From: Dokdonella_A sp044227025
Lineage (GTDB): Bacteria > Pseudomonadota > Gammaproteobacteria > Xanthomonadales > Rhodanobacteraceae
Length of the DNA: 64,000 bases
Assembly: GCF_044227025.1 (NCBI RefSeq)
Contig: NZ_JBGAFX010000001.1
Coordinates: 868,001-932,000 of the forward strand
Reading direction: 5' to 3'
Position 1 is the stretch's first letter; each line of letters begins with the position of its first letter. The position numbers and the translations under genes were made by a program. Below the pieces are notes generated by a model. That model ran no database searches, was not told the origin of the DNA, and saw only the letters and a list, made by a program, of their open reading frames with translations. Shown piece by piece: positions 1 through 8,700 of the stretch.

Positions 1-2
1 CT

Positions 3-1304
3 CACACGTCGCCGCGCGACGGCTTCCGCGCGCGCTACGTGCAGGCGCAGCCCGAGGCCGCGCCGACCATCATGTTCGAGCGCGTCAACAGCTGTTCGCC
101 GATGAGCTACTGGGAACTGCGCGGCCTGATCACGTTCCTGTTCGGCGAGGCGCAGCCGCACCCGCGCGTGCAGGCGGTGTCGCAACTGGCCAACGGGTTC
201 GTGGCGTTCTGGCAGACGCTCTGGTTCCGCCACGGCGAGGACCCGGCCGCGCAGCCGGAATACCTGCATGCGCTGGACCTGTTCCTCGCAAACGCGCTGC
301 CGCTCGCGCGCGGCGTGCCGCTGCGCAACGGTGGCGACATGGGCGATGCGCTCGCCGGCCTGCTCAAGCGCGCGGTGCGTCGCAGCGGCCCGGGTGGGAG
401 CGAGGAGGAATCGCGCAGCACGCCGATGCACAGCGCGCATGCATCCGCGCATGCGGCCGCGAGTGCGCCAAGAGCGCGGCACATCGAGCGGCCGGTGTTC
501 ATCGTGTCCTCGCCGCGCTCGGGGTCGTCGCTGCTGTTCGAGACGCTCGCGAAGAGTCCGGATGCGTGCACGATCGGCGGCGAGAGCCATCTGCTGATCG
601 ATGCCATTCCGGCGCTCGACGCGGCCAGGCGTTCGTTCGAATCAAATCGGCTGGTCGACGCGGATGCGAGCGCGGAGGTCATCGCGACGCTGCGCGAGCG
701 GTTCGCCGCCGAAGTGTTCGATCGCGACCTGCGCATGCCGGCGGCGGGAGCGATCCGGCTGCTCGAGAAGACGCCGAAGAACTCGCTGCGCATTCCGTTC
801 CTGCGCCGGGTGTTTCCCGACGCGTTGTTCGTCTATCTGCATCGCGACCCGCGCGAAACGCTTGCGAGCATGCTCGAGGCGTGGGAATCGGGTCGTTTTC
901 GCACCTATCCGAACCTGCCCGGCTGGAGCGGCCTGCCGTGGTCATTATTGTTGACGCCGGGCTGGCGCGAACTGGACGGAAAGCCCCTGCCCGAAGTCGT
1001 CGCCGCGCAATGGGAGACGACCACGCGCATCCTGCTCGATGACCTCGCGACGGTGCCGCCGGCGCAGCGTGTCGTCGCGCGCTACGACTCCCTGGTCGCT
1101 GATCCGGCCAAGGAAATCGCGCGCCTGTGCGCCGCAGTCGGCTTCGGTTGGGACCGGGCGCTGGAAGGCGGGCTGCCGTTGGCAAACCACACCGTGTCCG
1201 CTCCTCGCGCGGACAAGTGGCGCACGCGCGAATCGGAGATCGCACCGCTATTGCCCGCGCTTGCAGCGACGATGGAGCGGGCCGCTGCCTTCGCGTCGCG
1301 TTGA
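3..1304 (+). CDS. Sulfotransferase family protein, 5' end cut off by the window
   Basis: The frame is open from the first complete codon of the window, so the start lies upstream; the GTG at 39 is only an internal candidate. The core is a PAPS-dependent sulfotransferase fold. A 5'-phosphosulfate loop (VSSPRSGSS, about nt 504-530) follows a hydrophobic beta strand, and the 3'-phosphate signature is YLHRDPRETLASM (about nt 834-872). A basic LEKTPKNSLR segment lies between them, as in the Sulfotransfer_3 type. The N-terminal 150 residues or so are not recognised and end in an Ala/His-rich stretch that looks like a linker. Such enzymes transfer sulfate from PAPS to an acceptor; nothing here identifies the substrate. 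Confidence 0.8.
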   Translation, partial: HTSPRDGFRARYVQAQPEAAPTIMFERVNSCSPMSYWELRGLITFLFGEAQPHPRVQAVSQLANGFVAFWQTLWFRHGEDPAAQPEYLHALDLFLANALPLARGVPLRNGGDMGDALAGLLKRAVRRSGPGGSEEESRSTPMHSAHASAHAAASAPRARHIERPVFIVSSPRSGSSLLFETLAKSPDACTIGGESHLLIDAIPALDAARRSFESNRLVDADASAEVIATLRERFAAEVFDRDLRMPAAGAIRLLEKTPKNSLRIPFLRRVFPDALFVYLHRDPRETLASMLEAWESGRFRTYPNLPGWSGLPWSLLLTPGWRELDGKPLPEVVAAQWETTTRILLDDLATVPPAQRVVARYDSLVADPAKEIARLCAAVGFGWDRALEGGLPLANHTVSAPRADKWRTRESEIAPLLPALAATMERAAAFASR

Positions 1305-1335
1305 GCGCCCGGCCACGGCGCAGCCGCAGCCTGCG

Positions 1336-1366
1336 TTCATCATCGCCATGCGACAAAGGCTACAAT
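1336..1366 (+). promoter_or_regulatory. Possible sigma-70 promoter for the ferritin-like gene
   Basis: A good -10 hexamer, TACAAT, lies at 1361-1366, about 70 bases before the ATG at 1438. The best upstream partner is TTCATC at 1336-1341, but the spacer is 19 bases, longer than ideal. The -10 is convincing and the -35 is weak. Confidence 0.3.
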
Positions 1367-1437
1367 CGTTGCCCGTCTCGTTGTCGTGTGCGGGGCGAAC
1401 GTTCCGAGCATTCAATCGACCCACCGAGGAGGCAGGC

Positions 1438-2019
1438 ATGGCCGCGAAACCGTTCCTTTCCGACATCAAGGCGATCCGGCAGCGCGCCCGCGCGCACATG
1501 GAGCGCGGCGCGGTCACCGACAGCTACACGCTCGACCGCGACACGGTGTTGAAACTGCTCAACGAGGCACTGGCGACCGAGATCGTCTGCGTGCTGCGCT
1601 ACAAGGCGCACTACTACCTCGCCTCCGGCATCAACGCGAAGAGCGTAGCAGCCGAGTTCCTCGAACATGCGGGCGAGGAGCAGGGCCACGCGGACCTGAT
1701 CGCCGAGCGCATCACCCAACTCGATGGCACGCCGAACTTCTCCCCGGACGGCCTGTCCGGTCGCAGCCATTCCGAGTTCGTCGTGCCGGACGATCTCGCA
1801 GCGATGATCGAGGAGAACCTCGTCGCCGAACGCATCGCGATCGACAGCTATCGCGAGATCATCAACTATGTCGGCGATCGCGACACGACCACCAAGCGCA
1901 TGCTCGAAGGCATCCTGGCGTCCGAAGAGGAACATGCCGAGGACATGAAGACATTGATGGAAGACTTCGGCAAGAAGGGCGAGCCGGCCAAGCCTGCCGG
2001 CCGCGGCAAGAAGAAGTAG
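1438..2019 (+). CDS. Ferritin-like / bacterioferritin-type diiron protein
   Basis: The product has 193 residues. The ATG at 1438 is chosen because a perfect AGGAGG (1427-1432) lies five bases upstream. It reads as a four-helix bundle with the carboxylate and histidine pattern of the ferritin superfamily: NEALATEIV on helix A, EHAGEEQGH on helix B, ENLVAERIAIDSY on helix C and SEEEHAEDM on helix D. Together these could supply two E...ExxH half-sites for a diiron centre. A Lys-rich tail ends the protein. Relatives bind or oxidise iron, often in stress protection. It is shorter at the functional end than Dps-type cages and longer at the tail, so cage formation is uncertain. Confidence 0.8.
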   Translation: MAAKPFLSDIKAIRQRARAHMERGAVTDSYTLDRDTVLKLLNEALATEIVCVLRYKAHYYLASGINAKSVAAEFLEHAGEEQGHADLIAERITQLDGTPNFSPDGLSGRSHSEFVVPDDLAAMIEENLVAERIAIDSYREIINYVGDRDTTTKRMLEGILASEEEHAEDMKTLMEDFGKKGEPAKPAGRGKKK

Positions 2020-2115
2020 GGCGGGCACGCGCGCCAGGCCCGCACTGGCCTAGAATGAGCGCTGCGGCGGGGAGACGGATCTCCGCTGCATCGTCTTTGT
2101 TTCCGATCGGAGGCC

Positions 2116-3132
2116 GTGGTGGACGGAACCCTGCTGGGTCGCGCGCGAGCGTGGATATTCGGTGGCATCGGCATCATCGCCGCCGCCGGCGTGATCGGAC
2201 TGCTTGCGCTGATGTGGTGGTGGGACTATGAGCCGCCGCATTTCGACGTCGCGGCGACCACCCAGACGCGCATCGCCGCGAAGGGCGGCCGCCTCGTCAC
2301 GGGCGCGGTGACGACGTCCGCCCTGATGAGCTCGGCCGAAACCCTGCTCGACAAGCGCGGCGGCTACCTCAGCAACGACCGCCTGCCTCCCGGCGTGTTG
2401 ATGGACAACGTGCCGAACTGGGAATTCGGCGTGCTGACCGCGACGCGCGATCTCGCGCGCGCGCTGCGCAACGATTTCAGCCGCTCGCAGACGCAGTCGG
2501 TCGAGGACAAGGACCTGCAGGAAGCCGACCCGTTGTTCAGTTCGCCGAACGACCGCTGGCTGTTGCCGAGTTCGGAAAGCCAGTACCGCAAGGCGATCGA
2601 CCACGTCGGTGCCTACCTGGCCCGCCTCGGCGACAACGACGACAGCAACGCGCAGTTCTACGCGCGGGCGGACAATCTCGCCGACTATCTGCAAGTGGTT
2701 TCCGCGCGACTCGGTTCGCTGTCGCAGCGCCTGTCGGCGGCGGCTGGCCAGGTGCGGCTCGACACCGATCTCGGCGGCGACCCGCATGCGCAGCAGTCGA
2801 CGCCGGCGCCGAGCCCGCGCCTGGTGCAGACGCCGTGGGCGAAGATCGACGACAACTTCTACGAAGCGCGCGGCTACACCTGGGCGCTGCGCGAGCAGTT
2901 GGAGGCGATCCGCATCGACTTCGCGCCGATCCTCGCCAGCAAGAACGCGGCGGTGAGCCTGGAACAGGTGATCCGCGAGCTAGAGGAGTCGCAGAAGTCG
3001 CTCGGCAGCCCGATCGTGTTGAACGGCACGCCGTTCGGTTTCTTCGCCAACCATTCGCTGGTGATGGCGAACTACATCTCGCGCGCAAATGCGGCGGTGA
3101 TCGATCTGCGCGAGCTGCTCAAGCGCGGATAG
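2116..3132 (+). CDS. DUF2333 family membrane-anchored protein
   Basis: The product has 338 residues and starts at GTG 2116, behind TCGGAGG at 2107-2113. A second in-frame GTG follows directly. One transmembrane helix (about residues 14-36) is followed by a WWWDYEPPHFD segment and a long soluble, mostly helical region expected in the periplasm. The spacing and composition (RLVTGAVTTSALM, then a helical half ending in a RELLKRG tail) match my recollection of the DUF2333 family, which is widespread in gammaproteobacteria and has no settled function. A TAGAAT hexamer at 2051-2056 might serve as a -10 element. Confidence 0.7.
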   Translation: MVDGTLLGRARAWIFGGIGIIAAAGVIGLLALMWWWDYEPPHFDVAATTQTRIAAKGGRLVTGAVTTSALMSSAETLLDKRGGYLSNDRLPPGVLMDNVPNWEFGVLTATRDLARALRNDFSRSQTQSVEDKDLQEADPLFSSPNDRWLLPSSESQYRKAIDHVGAYLARLGDNDDSNAQFYARADNLADYLQVVSARLGSLSQRLSAAAGQVRLDTDLGGDPHAQQSTPAPSPRLVQTPWAKIDDNFYEARGYTWALREQLEAIRIDFAPILASKNAAVSLEQVIRELEESQKSLGSPIVLNGTPFGFFANHSLVMANYISRANAAVIDLRELLKRG

Positions 3133-3227
3133 GACCGCGTTCGACGACCTGCCAGCGTGCCGACGCGACAGTGCATATCCCGGCGTGAGAACATCGGCGG
3201 CCTTGCTCCATCGCGTCCCGGGTTCCA

Positions 3228-4889
3228 ATGACGTCCACGCTTCCGATCCGCGCCGCCGCACCCCCCTGGCGCGATCTCGTCGACCTGCCGATGCTCGCCG
3301 CGATCGCGCTGCTGCTGCCGGTGGTGTTCCTGCTGGCGCCGTTGCCGATCGACGAGACACGCTATCTCGCGGTCGCGTGGGAGATGCGCCAGACCGGCGA
3401 GTTCCTCGTGCCGCATCTCAACGGCGCGACCTATGCGCACAAGCCGCCGCTGCTGTTCTGGCTGATCAACGCGGGTTGGGCGCTGACCGGCGTGCACGCG
3501 TGGACCGCGCGCGCGATGACCTTGCTGTGTTCGTTCGCGAGCCTGGCCCTGCTGCATCGCCTCACCTGGCGCCTCACCGCTTCGGTCGCTGCGGCGCGCA
3601 TTGCGGTGTGGGTGCTGCTCGGTGCGATCTACTTCGCGGCGTTCGCCAATGCGATCATGTTCGACGTGCTGCTGGCGACCTGCGTACTGCTCGCCGCGCA
3701 CGGCGTGTGCGATCTCGTCGACGCACGCACCGCGCGTGGTGTCACGCTGACCGGCGTGGCACTCGGACTCGGCATCCTCGTAAAGGGGCCGGTCATGCTG
3801 CTCGACATCGCGGCGTTCGCGCTGCTCGCGCCCTGGTGGAGCGCGGACCGTTTGGCCGGCCGACGCGCGCGCTATTTCGGCGCCCTTGCGGCGTCATTGC
3901 TGCTCGGTGCGGTGATCGGTCTCGCCTGGGCGATTCCGGCCGCACTGCATGGTGGCGATGCGTATGCGCATGCGATCTTCCTGCGCCAGACATTCGATCG
4001 CATCGAGGGCGTCAAGGGCGCCAGCACGCACGGCCGTCCGTTCTGGTGGTACGGCATGATCTTCCCGTTCATGCTGTTGCCGTGGCCGCTGGTGCTGCGC
4101 GGACGCTGGAATGCACTGCGCGACCTCGCCGCTGCGCGCGACGTGCGTTTCGCGCTGGCCTGGCTGGCGCCGACCTTCATCGCGTTCTCGCTGATCGGCG
4201 GCAAGCAGCCGCACTATCTGTTGCCCGCGATTCCTGCATTCGCGCTGCTGGTCGCTGCCGCGATCGATCGCGGCGGCTGGCGCGTGCGCCATGGCCTGCT
4301 CGGCCTGTGCATGCTCGCGGTTGGCGCTGCGGTTGCGTATCTGCCGCACTATGCGCGCACCCATGGCGGTCCGATCGTGCTCGAAGACGTTTCGCCCGGC
4401 TGGGGCATTGCGACGGCCTTGCTCGGCGCGGCGATGCTCGTTTTCGCACGCCGCCTGCGCGGACCCGCGTGGGCGACCCTCGCAACGATTGCCTGCGTGC
4501 TGATGGTGAAGCTCGCGATCGTGCAGGGCACCGGCACGCGCTACGACATCGGTCTGGTTGCGCAGCGGATCCAGGTGGCGCAGGAACAGGGCAGGCCGAT
4601 CGTGCACATGGGCTGGCACCACGGCGTGTACGAGTTCGCCGCGCGCCAGAGCGAACCGCTGCAGGTGCTCCACGACATCGGCGAACTCGAACGCTGGGCC
4701 GCGACCCATCCGGACGGCTTGGTGGTGAGCTTCTACGAGCGTTTCCGCTTCCGCGCGACGCCGGTGTTCACCACGCCGTTCCGCGGCGTCGAGGTATCGA
4801 TCTGGAACGTGCGCGAGGCGCTCGCGTCCGGCGTCGACCCAAGCGTCGCACACAGCCGTGACGCCGAAGAGGATGCGTCCGACGATTGA
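3228..4889 (+). CDS. ArnT-like glycosyltransferase (GT83/PMT family)
   Basis: This 553-residue integral membrane protein has about a dozen hydrophobic segments. The first periplasmic loop carries the acidic motif IDETRYLAVAWEM, typical of lipid-linked-sugar glycosyltransferases such as ArnT, and is followed by NGATYAHKPPLLFWL. The last ~150 residues form a soluble periplasmic domain. Family members move a sugar from undecaprenyl phosphate to lipid A or another envelope acceptor. The gene stands alone with no arn genes nearby, so aminoarabinose transfer to lipid A cannot be claimed; the acceptor is unknown. Confidence 0.8.
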   Translation: MTSTLPIRAAAPPWRDLVDLPMLAAIALLLPVVFLLAPLPIDETRYLAVAWEMRQTGEFLVPHLNGATYAHKPPLLFWLINAGWALTGVHAWTARAMTLLCSFASLALLHRLTWRLTASVAAARIAVWVLLGAIYFAAFANAIMFDVLLATCVLLAAHGVCDLVDARTARGVTLTGVALGLGILVKGPVMLLDIAAFALLAPWWSADRLAGRRARYFGALAASLLLGAVIGLAWAIPAALHGGDAYAHAIFLRQTFDRIEGVKGASTHGRPFWWYGMIFPFMLLPWPLVLRGRWNALRDLAAARDVRFALAWLAPTFIAFSLIGGKQPHYLLPAIPAFALLVAAAIDRGGWRVRHGLLGLCMLAVGAAVAYLPHYARTHGGPIVLEDVSPGWGIATALLGAAMLVFARRLRGPAWATLATIACVLMVKLAIVQGTGTRYDIGLVAQRIQVAQEQGRPIVHMGWHHGVYEFAARQSEPLQVLHDIGELERWAATHPDGLVVSFYERFRFRATPVFTTPFRGVEVSIWNVREALASGVDPSVAHSRDAEEDASDD

Positions 4890-4981
4890 GCGTGCGATCG
4901 AAGGCAGAAGCTGGACTCCGATCTACGCGGAACACCGTGTTCCCGCGTTCGGAAGGACATTCGCGTCCCGCCCACGCGTGA

Positions 4982-5530
4982 TCAGAACGCCGGTTTTTCC
5001 TTGGCCGAGTCGTAGCGTGCGACGCCCGCGAGGATCTCGCGTTTCGCCTCGGCGGCATCCACCCAGCCGTCGATCTTGACCCACTTGCCCTTCTCGAGAT
5101 CCTTGTAGTGCTCGAAGAAGTGGCCGATGCGTTCGAGCCAGTGGCCGGAGACCTGGCCGATGTCGGCGATGTGCGCGTAACCGGCGAACGTCTTCGGATG
5201 CGGCGCGACGACGAGCTTCTCGTCGGCGCCGGCCTCGTCGGTCATGCGCAGCATGCCGACCGGGCGACAGCGGATCACCGAGCCGGGTACCAGCGGCAGC
5301 GGCAGGATCACCAGTGCATCGAGCGGATCGCCGTCGCCGCCGAGCGTGTGCGGCACGTAGCCGTAGTTGCACGGGTAGCGCATCGGCGTCGACAGCACGC
5401 GGTCGACGAAGATCGCGCCGGAGGCCTTGTCGACCTCGTACTTGACCGGCTCCGCGTCCTTCGGAATCTCGATGATGACGTTGATCTCGTCCGGCACCTT
5501 GTTGCCGGCGGGAACGCGTTCCAGACCCAT
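4982..5530 (-). CDS. ppa: Inorganic pyrophosphatase
   Basis: This 182-residue soluble family I pyrophosphatase hydrolyses PPi to two phosphates in the cytoplasm and pulls biosynthetic reactions forward. The signature GDGDPLDALV is present, along with YEVDKASG, PMRYPCNYGYVP and GKWVKIDGW, all expected active-site segments. Length is close to that of the E. coli enzyme. The ATG at 5530 is chosen because a GAGAGGA ribosome site precedes it. The membrane-bound pyrophosphatase at 20116 gives the cell a second route for PPi. Confidence 0.97.
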   Translation of the reverse strand: MGLERVPAGNKVPDEINVIIEIPKDAEPVKYEVDKASGAIFVDRVLSTPMRYPCNYGYVPHTLGGDGDPLDALVILPLPLVPGSVIRCRPVGMLRMTDEAGADEKLVVAPHPKTFAGYAHIADIGQVSGHWLERIGHFFEHYKDLEKGKWVKIDGWVDAAEAKREILAGVARYDSAKEKPAF

Positions 5531-5754
5531 GATGATTCCTCTCGATGCCAGGCGCCCGCGGGCGCGTCGCGGACGCACGATCCGCAGGGGCGCGCAGGAT
5601 ACGGCAAAGGGTGCGGCGGCGCAGCATACGCGGCGCTGCGCGTCATCCCGCGGGCGTAACCGGCGGTGATAAGCTACGTCTGCAGGACTAGGTCTGCAGG
5701 CCGATCGAATCGGCTTCGGCGCGCCGGGTGGCTGCTCGAAACAGGGGAAAACTC

Positions 5755-8700
5755 ATGTACCGTATTCGTGCTTGTTTTGCGGCGCTGGCACTGTCGTGCG
5801 CGCTGTATTCGTCGGTGCAGGCTGCCGAAGCGTCATCCGACCCCGGTGTGCGCATTCCGACCGCGGCCGGCGTTGCCCTGACGTCTGCCGAACTCATGCA
5901 GCGCCAGGCCGCCACCCCACCGCGCCGTGGCGAGCGGCCCGAGCACGAGCTCGAAGGACCCGATCGCAGCCAGCTGAAGTCGAACCCGAATGCCCTGCCA
6001 GTAGCGCGCTTCCCGGTCGGCCTGCCGAGCGCCAGCGATCATCCGCGCAACATCCATACGCCGTCGACATCGTTCAACGGCGCAACCCTGTCGGACACCG
6101 GCGCTTTCCCGCCCGATTCGATGGGAACCGTCGGGCCGACGCAGTACGTGGTCGCCGTCAACGGTCGCATCCGCTCGTTCACCAAGGCCGGCATTGCCGA
6201 CGGCGTGCTGAACCTCGATCCGGACGTGTTCTTCGCCTCCGTGATGACGCCGGTCGTCGCGCCCGTCGTGCTCAATTTCACCAGCGATCCGCAGGTCCGC
6301 TACGACCGCTTCAGCGGGCGCTGGTTCCTCAGCATCATCGACGTGCCGTGCACCAACGCGGGCTGCACGACGACTGCCGCCAATCGCTGGCTGCTTGCCG
6401 TGAGCGACGCCGCCAGCGCCGGCACGATCAGCGGCAGCACGGTGTGGACCTTCTTCTTCGTCACGACCGATCCCGGCTCGAACTTCTGCGACTACCCGTC
6501 GCTCGGCATCGACGTCAACGCGCTGTACTTCGGCTGCAACATGTTCTCGAGTGCGGGCTCGTTCATCGGCACCAACGGTTACGTCGTCCGCAAGAGTTCC
6601 GTGCTTGGCGCCGGGCCTGCCGTCGTCACGTCGTTTCCGAACCTTGTAGTAGGCGCGGGCGCAGGACCTTACACGCCGCGTGGCGTCGACAACTTCGACC
6701 CGGCTGCGACCGAGGGCTATTTCGTCGGCGTGGACAACGCAACTTTCAGCACCCTCGTGTTCCGTCGCGTCAGCAATCCCGGCGGTACTCCGACGATTTC
6801 GGCCAACATCTCGGTAACGGTGCCGACCACCGTCTACCCCAATCCGGTCGAACATGCGGGCAACACGGGCGGCCTCAACGGCCGCCTCGATTCGCTCAAC
6901 GACCGCCTGTTCGCGGCGATGATCCGCAACGGCCGCCTGTGGACCGCGCACAACCTGCGCGTGAGCACGACCGGCGTCGCAAGTACCTCCGCCACGGCGC
7001 GCAAGGCCGCACGCTGGTACGAGCTGCAGAACCTAACGACGACACCGACGCTGGTGCAGTCGGGCACGGTGTATGACAACGCAGCGACGCTCGCGACCGC
7101 ATTGCAGTACTGGATCCCTTCGGTCGCCGTGACCGGCCAGGGCCATGCGGTGATCGGTTTCAGCCAGGCGGGAACTCCGCTGGGCGCGACGCCCGCCTAT
7201 GCGGGTCGCCTCGCCGGCGACACGCTCGGCACGATGGCGGGCCCGCCGACCGTCGCCGCCGTGCAGTACGGCATAACCTCGGCGAACTACAACCCACCGT
7301 CCGATCCCGGCGGCGCGTCCGGTAGACGCTGGGGCGACTATTCGTTCACCGTCGTCGATCCGCTCGACGACATGACCGTGTGGACGATCCAGGAATACAA
7401 CCAGGCGGCGAACAGCTACGCGGTGCGCGTCGGCAAGCTGCTGGCACCGCCGCCCGCGACGCCGACGTGCTCGGGCTCGCCGATCTCATTCAGCTCGGGA
7501 ACCGGCAACGTCGTCATCAACGCGACATCGAGCGGCGGGTCGGGTTTCTACGATCCGGGCGCGAACCTGCCGGCGCCCGCGCTGCCATTCAGCCATCTGA
7601 CGGCAAGCGTCACCAACGCAACGGTCAATGCCGTCACGTACAACTCGCCGACGCAGGCGACGCTGAATATCACCGCGGCGGTTGCCGGACTGCAGAACGT
7701 CACGATCACGAATCCGGATGGACAGTCGGTCACCGCGAACAATTGCATCAATGTCACGGTGCCCAACTTCACCTTGACCTACACGGCGGGCGCGAACGGC
7801 ACGATCTCGGGCACGTCACCGCAAACGGTCAGCAGCGGTGGCAGCGGAACGCCGGTGACGGCTGTGCCGAATACGGGCTATCACTTCCTGCAGTGGAGCG
7901 ACGGTTCGACCGCGAATCCGCGCACCGACACGAACGTGACGGGTAACATCAGCGTCACCGCGAGCTTCGCGATCAACACCTACACCCTGACCTACACGGC
8001 CGGCGCGAACGGCACGATCACGGGCACCTCGCCGCAGACGGTCAACCACGGTGCGAACGGCACGGCGGTGACTGCGACGCCGGATACCGGTTACCACTTC
8101 GTGCAGTGGAGCGACGGTTCGACCGCGAATCCGCGCACCGACACGAACGTGACGGGCAACATCAGCGTCACCGCGAGCTTCGCGATCAACACCTACACCC
8201 TGACCTATACGGCCGGCGCGAACGGCACGATCACGGGCACGTCATCGCAGACCGTGAACCACGGCGCGAATGGCACACCGGTGACCGCGACGCCGGACGC
8301 CGGCTACCTGTTCGTGCAGTGGAGCGACGGATCGACCGCGAACCCGCGCACCGATACCAACGTGACCGCGAACATCAGCGTCACTGCGACGTTCGCGATC
8401 AACACCTACACGCTGACCTACACGGCTGGCGCGAATGGCACGATCTCCGGAATTTCGCCGCAGACGGTCAGCAGCGGAGGCAGCGGCACGCCGGTAACGG
8501 CGGTGCCGAACACCGGCTACCACTTCGTGCAATGGAGCGACGGATCGACCGCGAACCCGCGCACCGACACGAACGTCACCGCGAACATCACGGTGTCGGC
8601 GAGCTTCGCGATCAATACCTACACGCTGACCTACACGGCGGGCGCGAACGGCACGATCACGGGCACCTCGCCACAGACGGTCAACCACGGAGCGAACGGC

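Noticed and set aside
3185..4861. A 558-codon frame overlapping the glycosyltransferase
   Set aside because: Arg-rich out-of-frame translation; the 553-residue frame has membrane helices and the DETRY motif.
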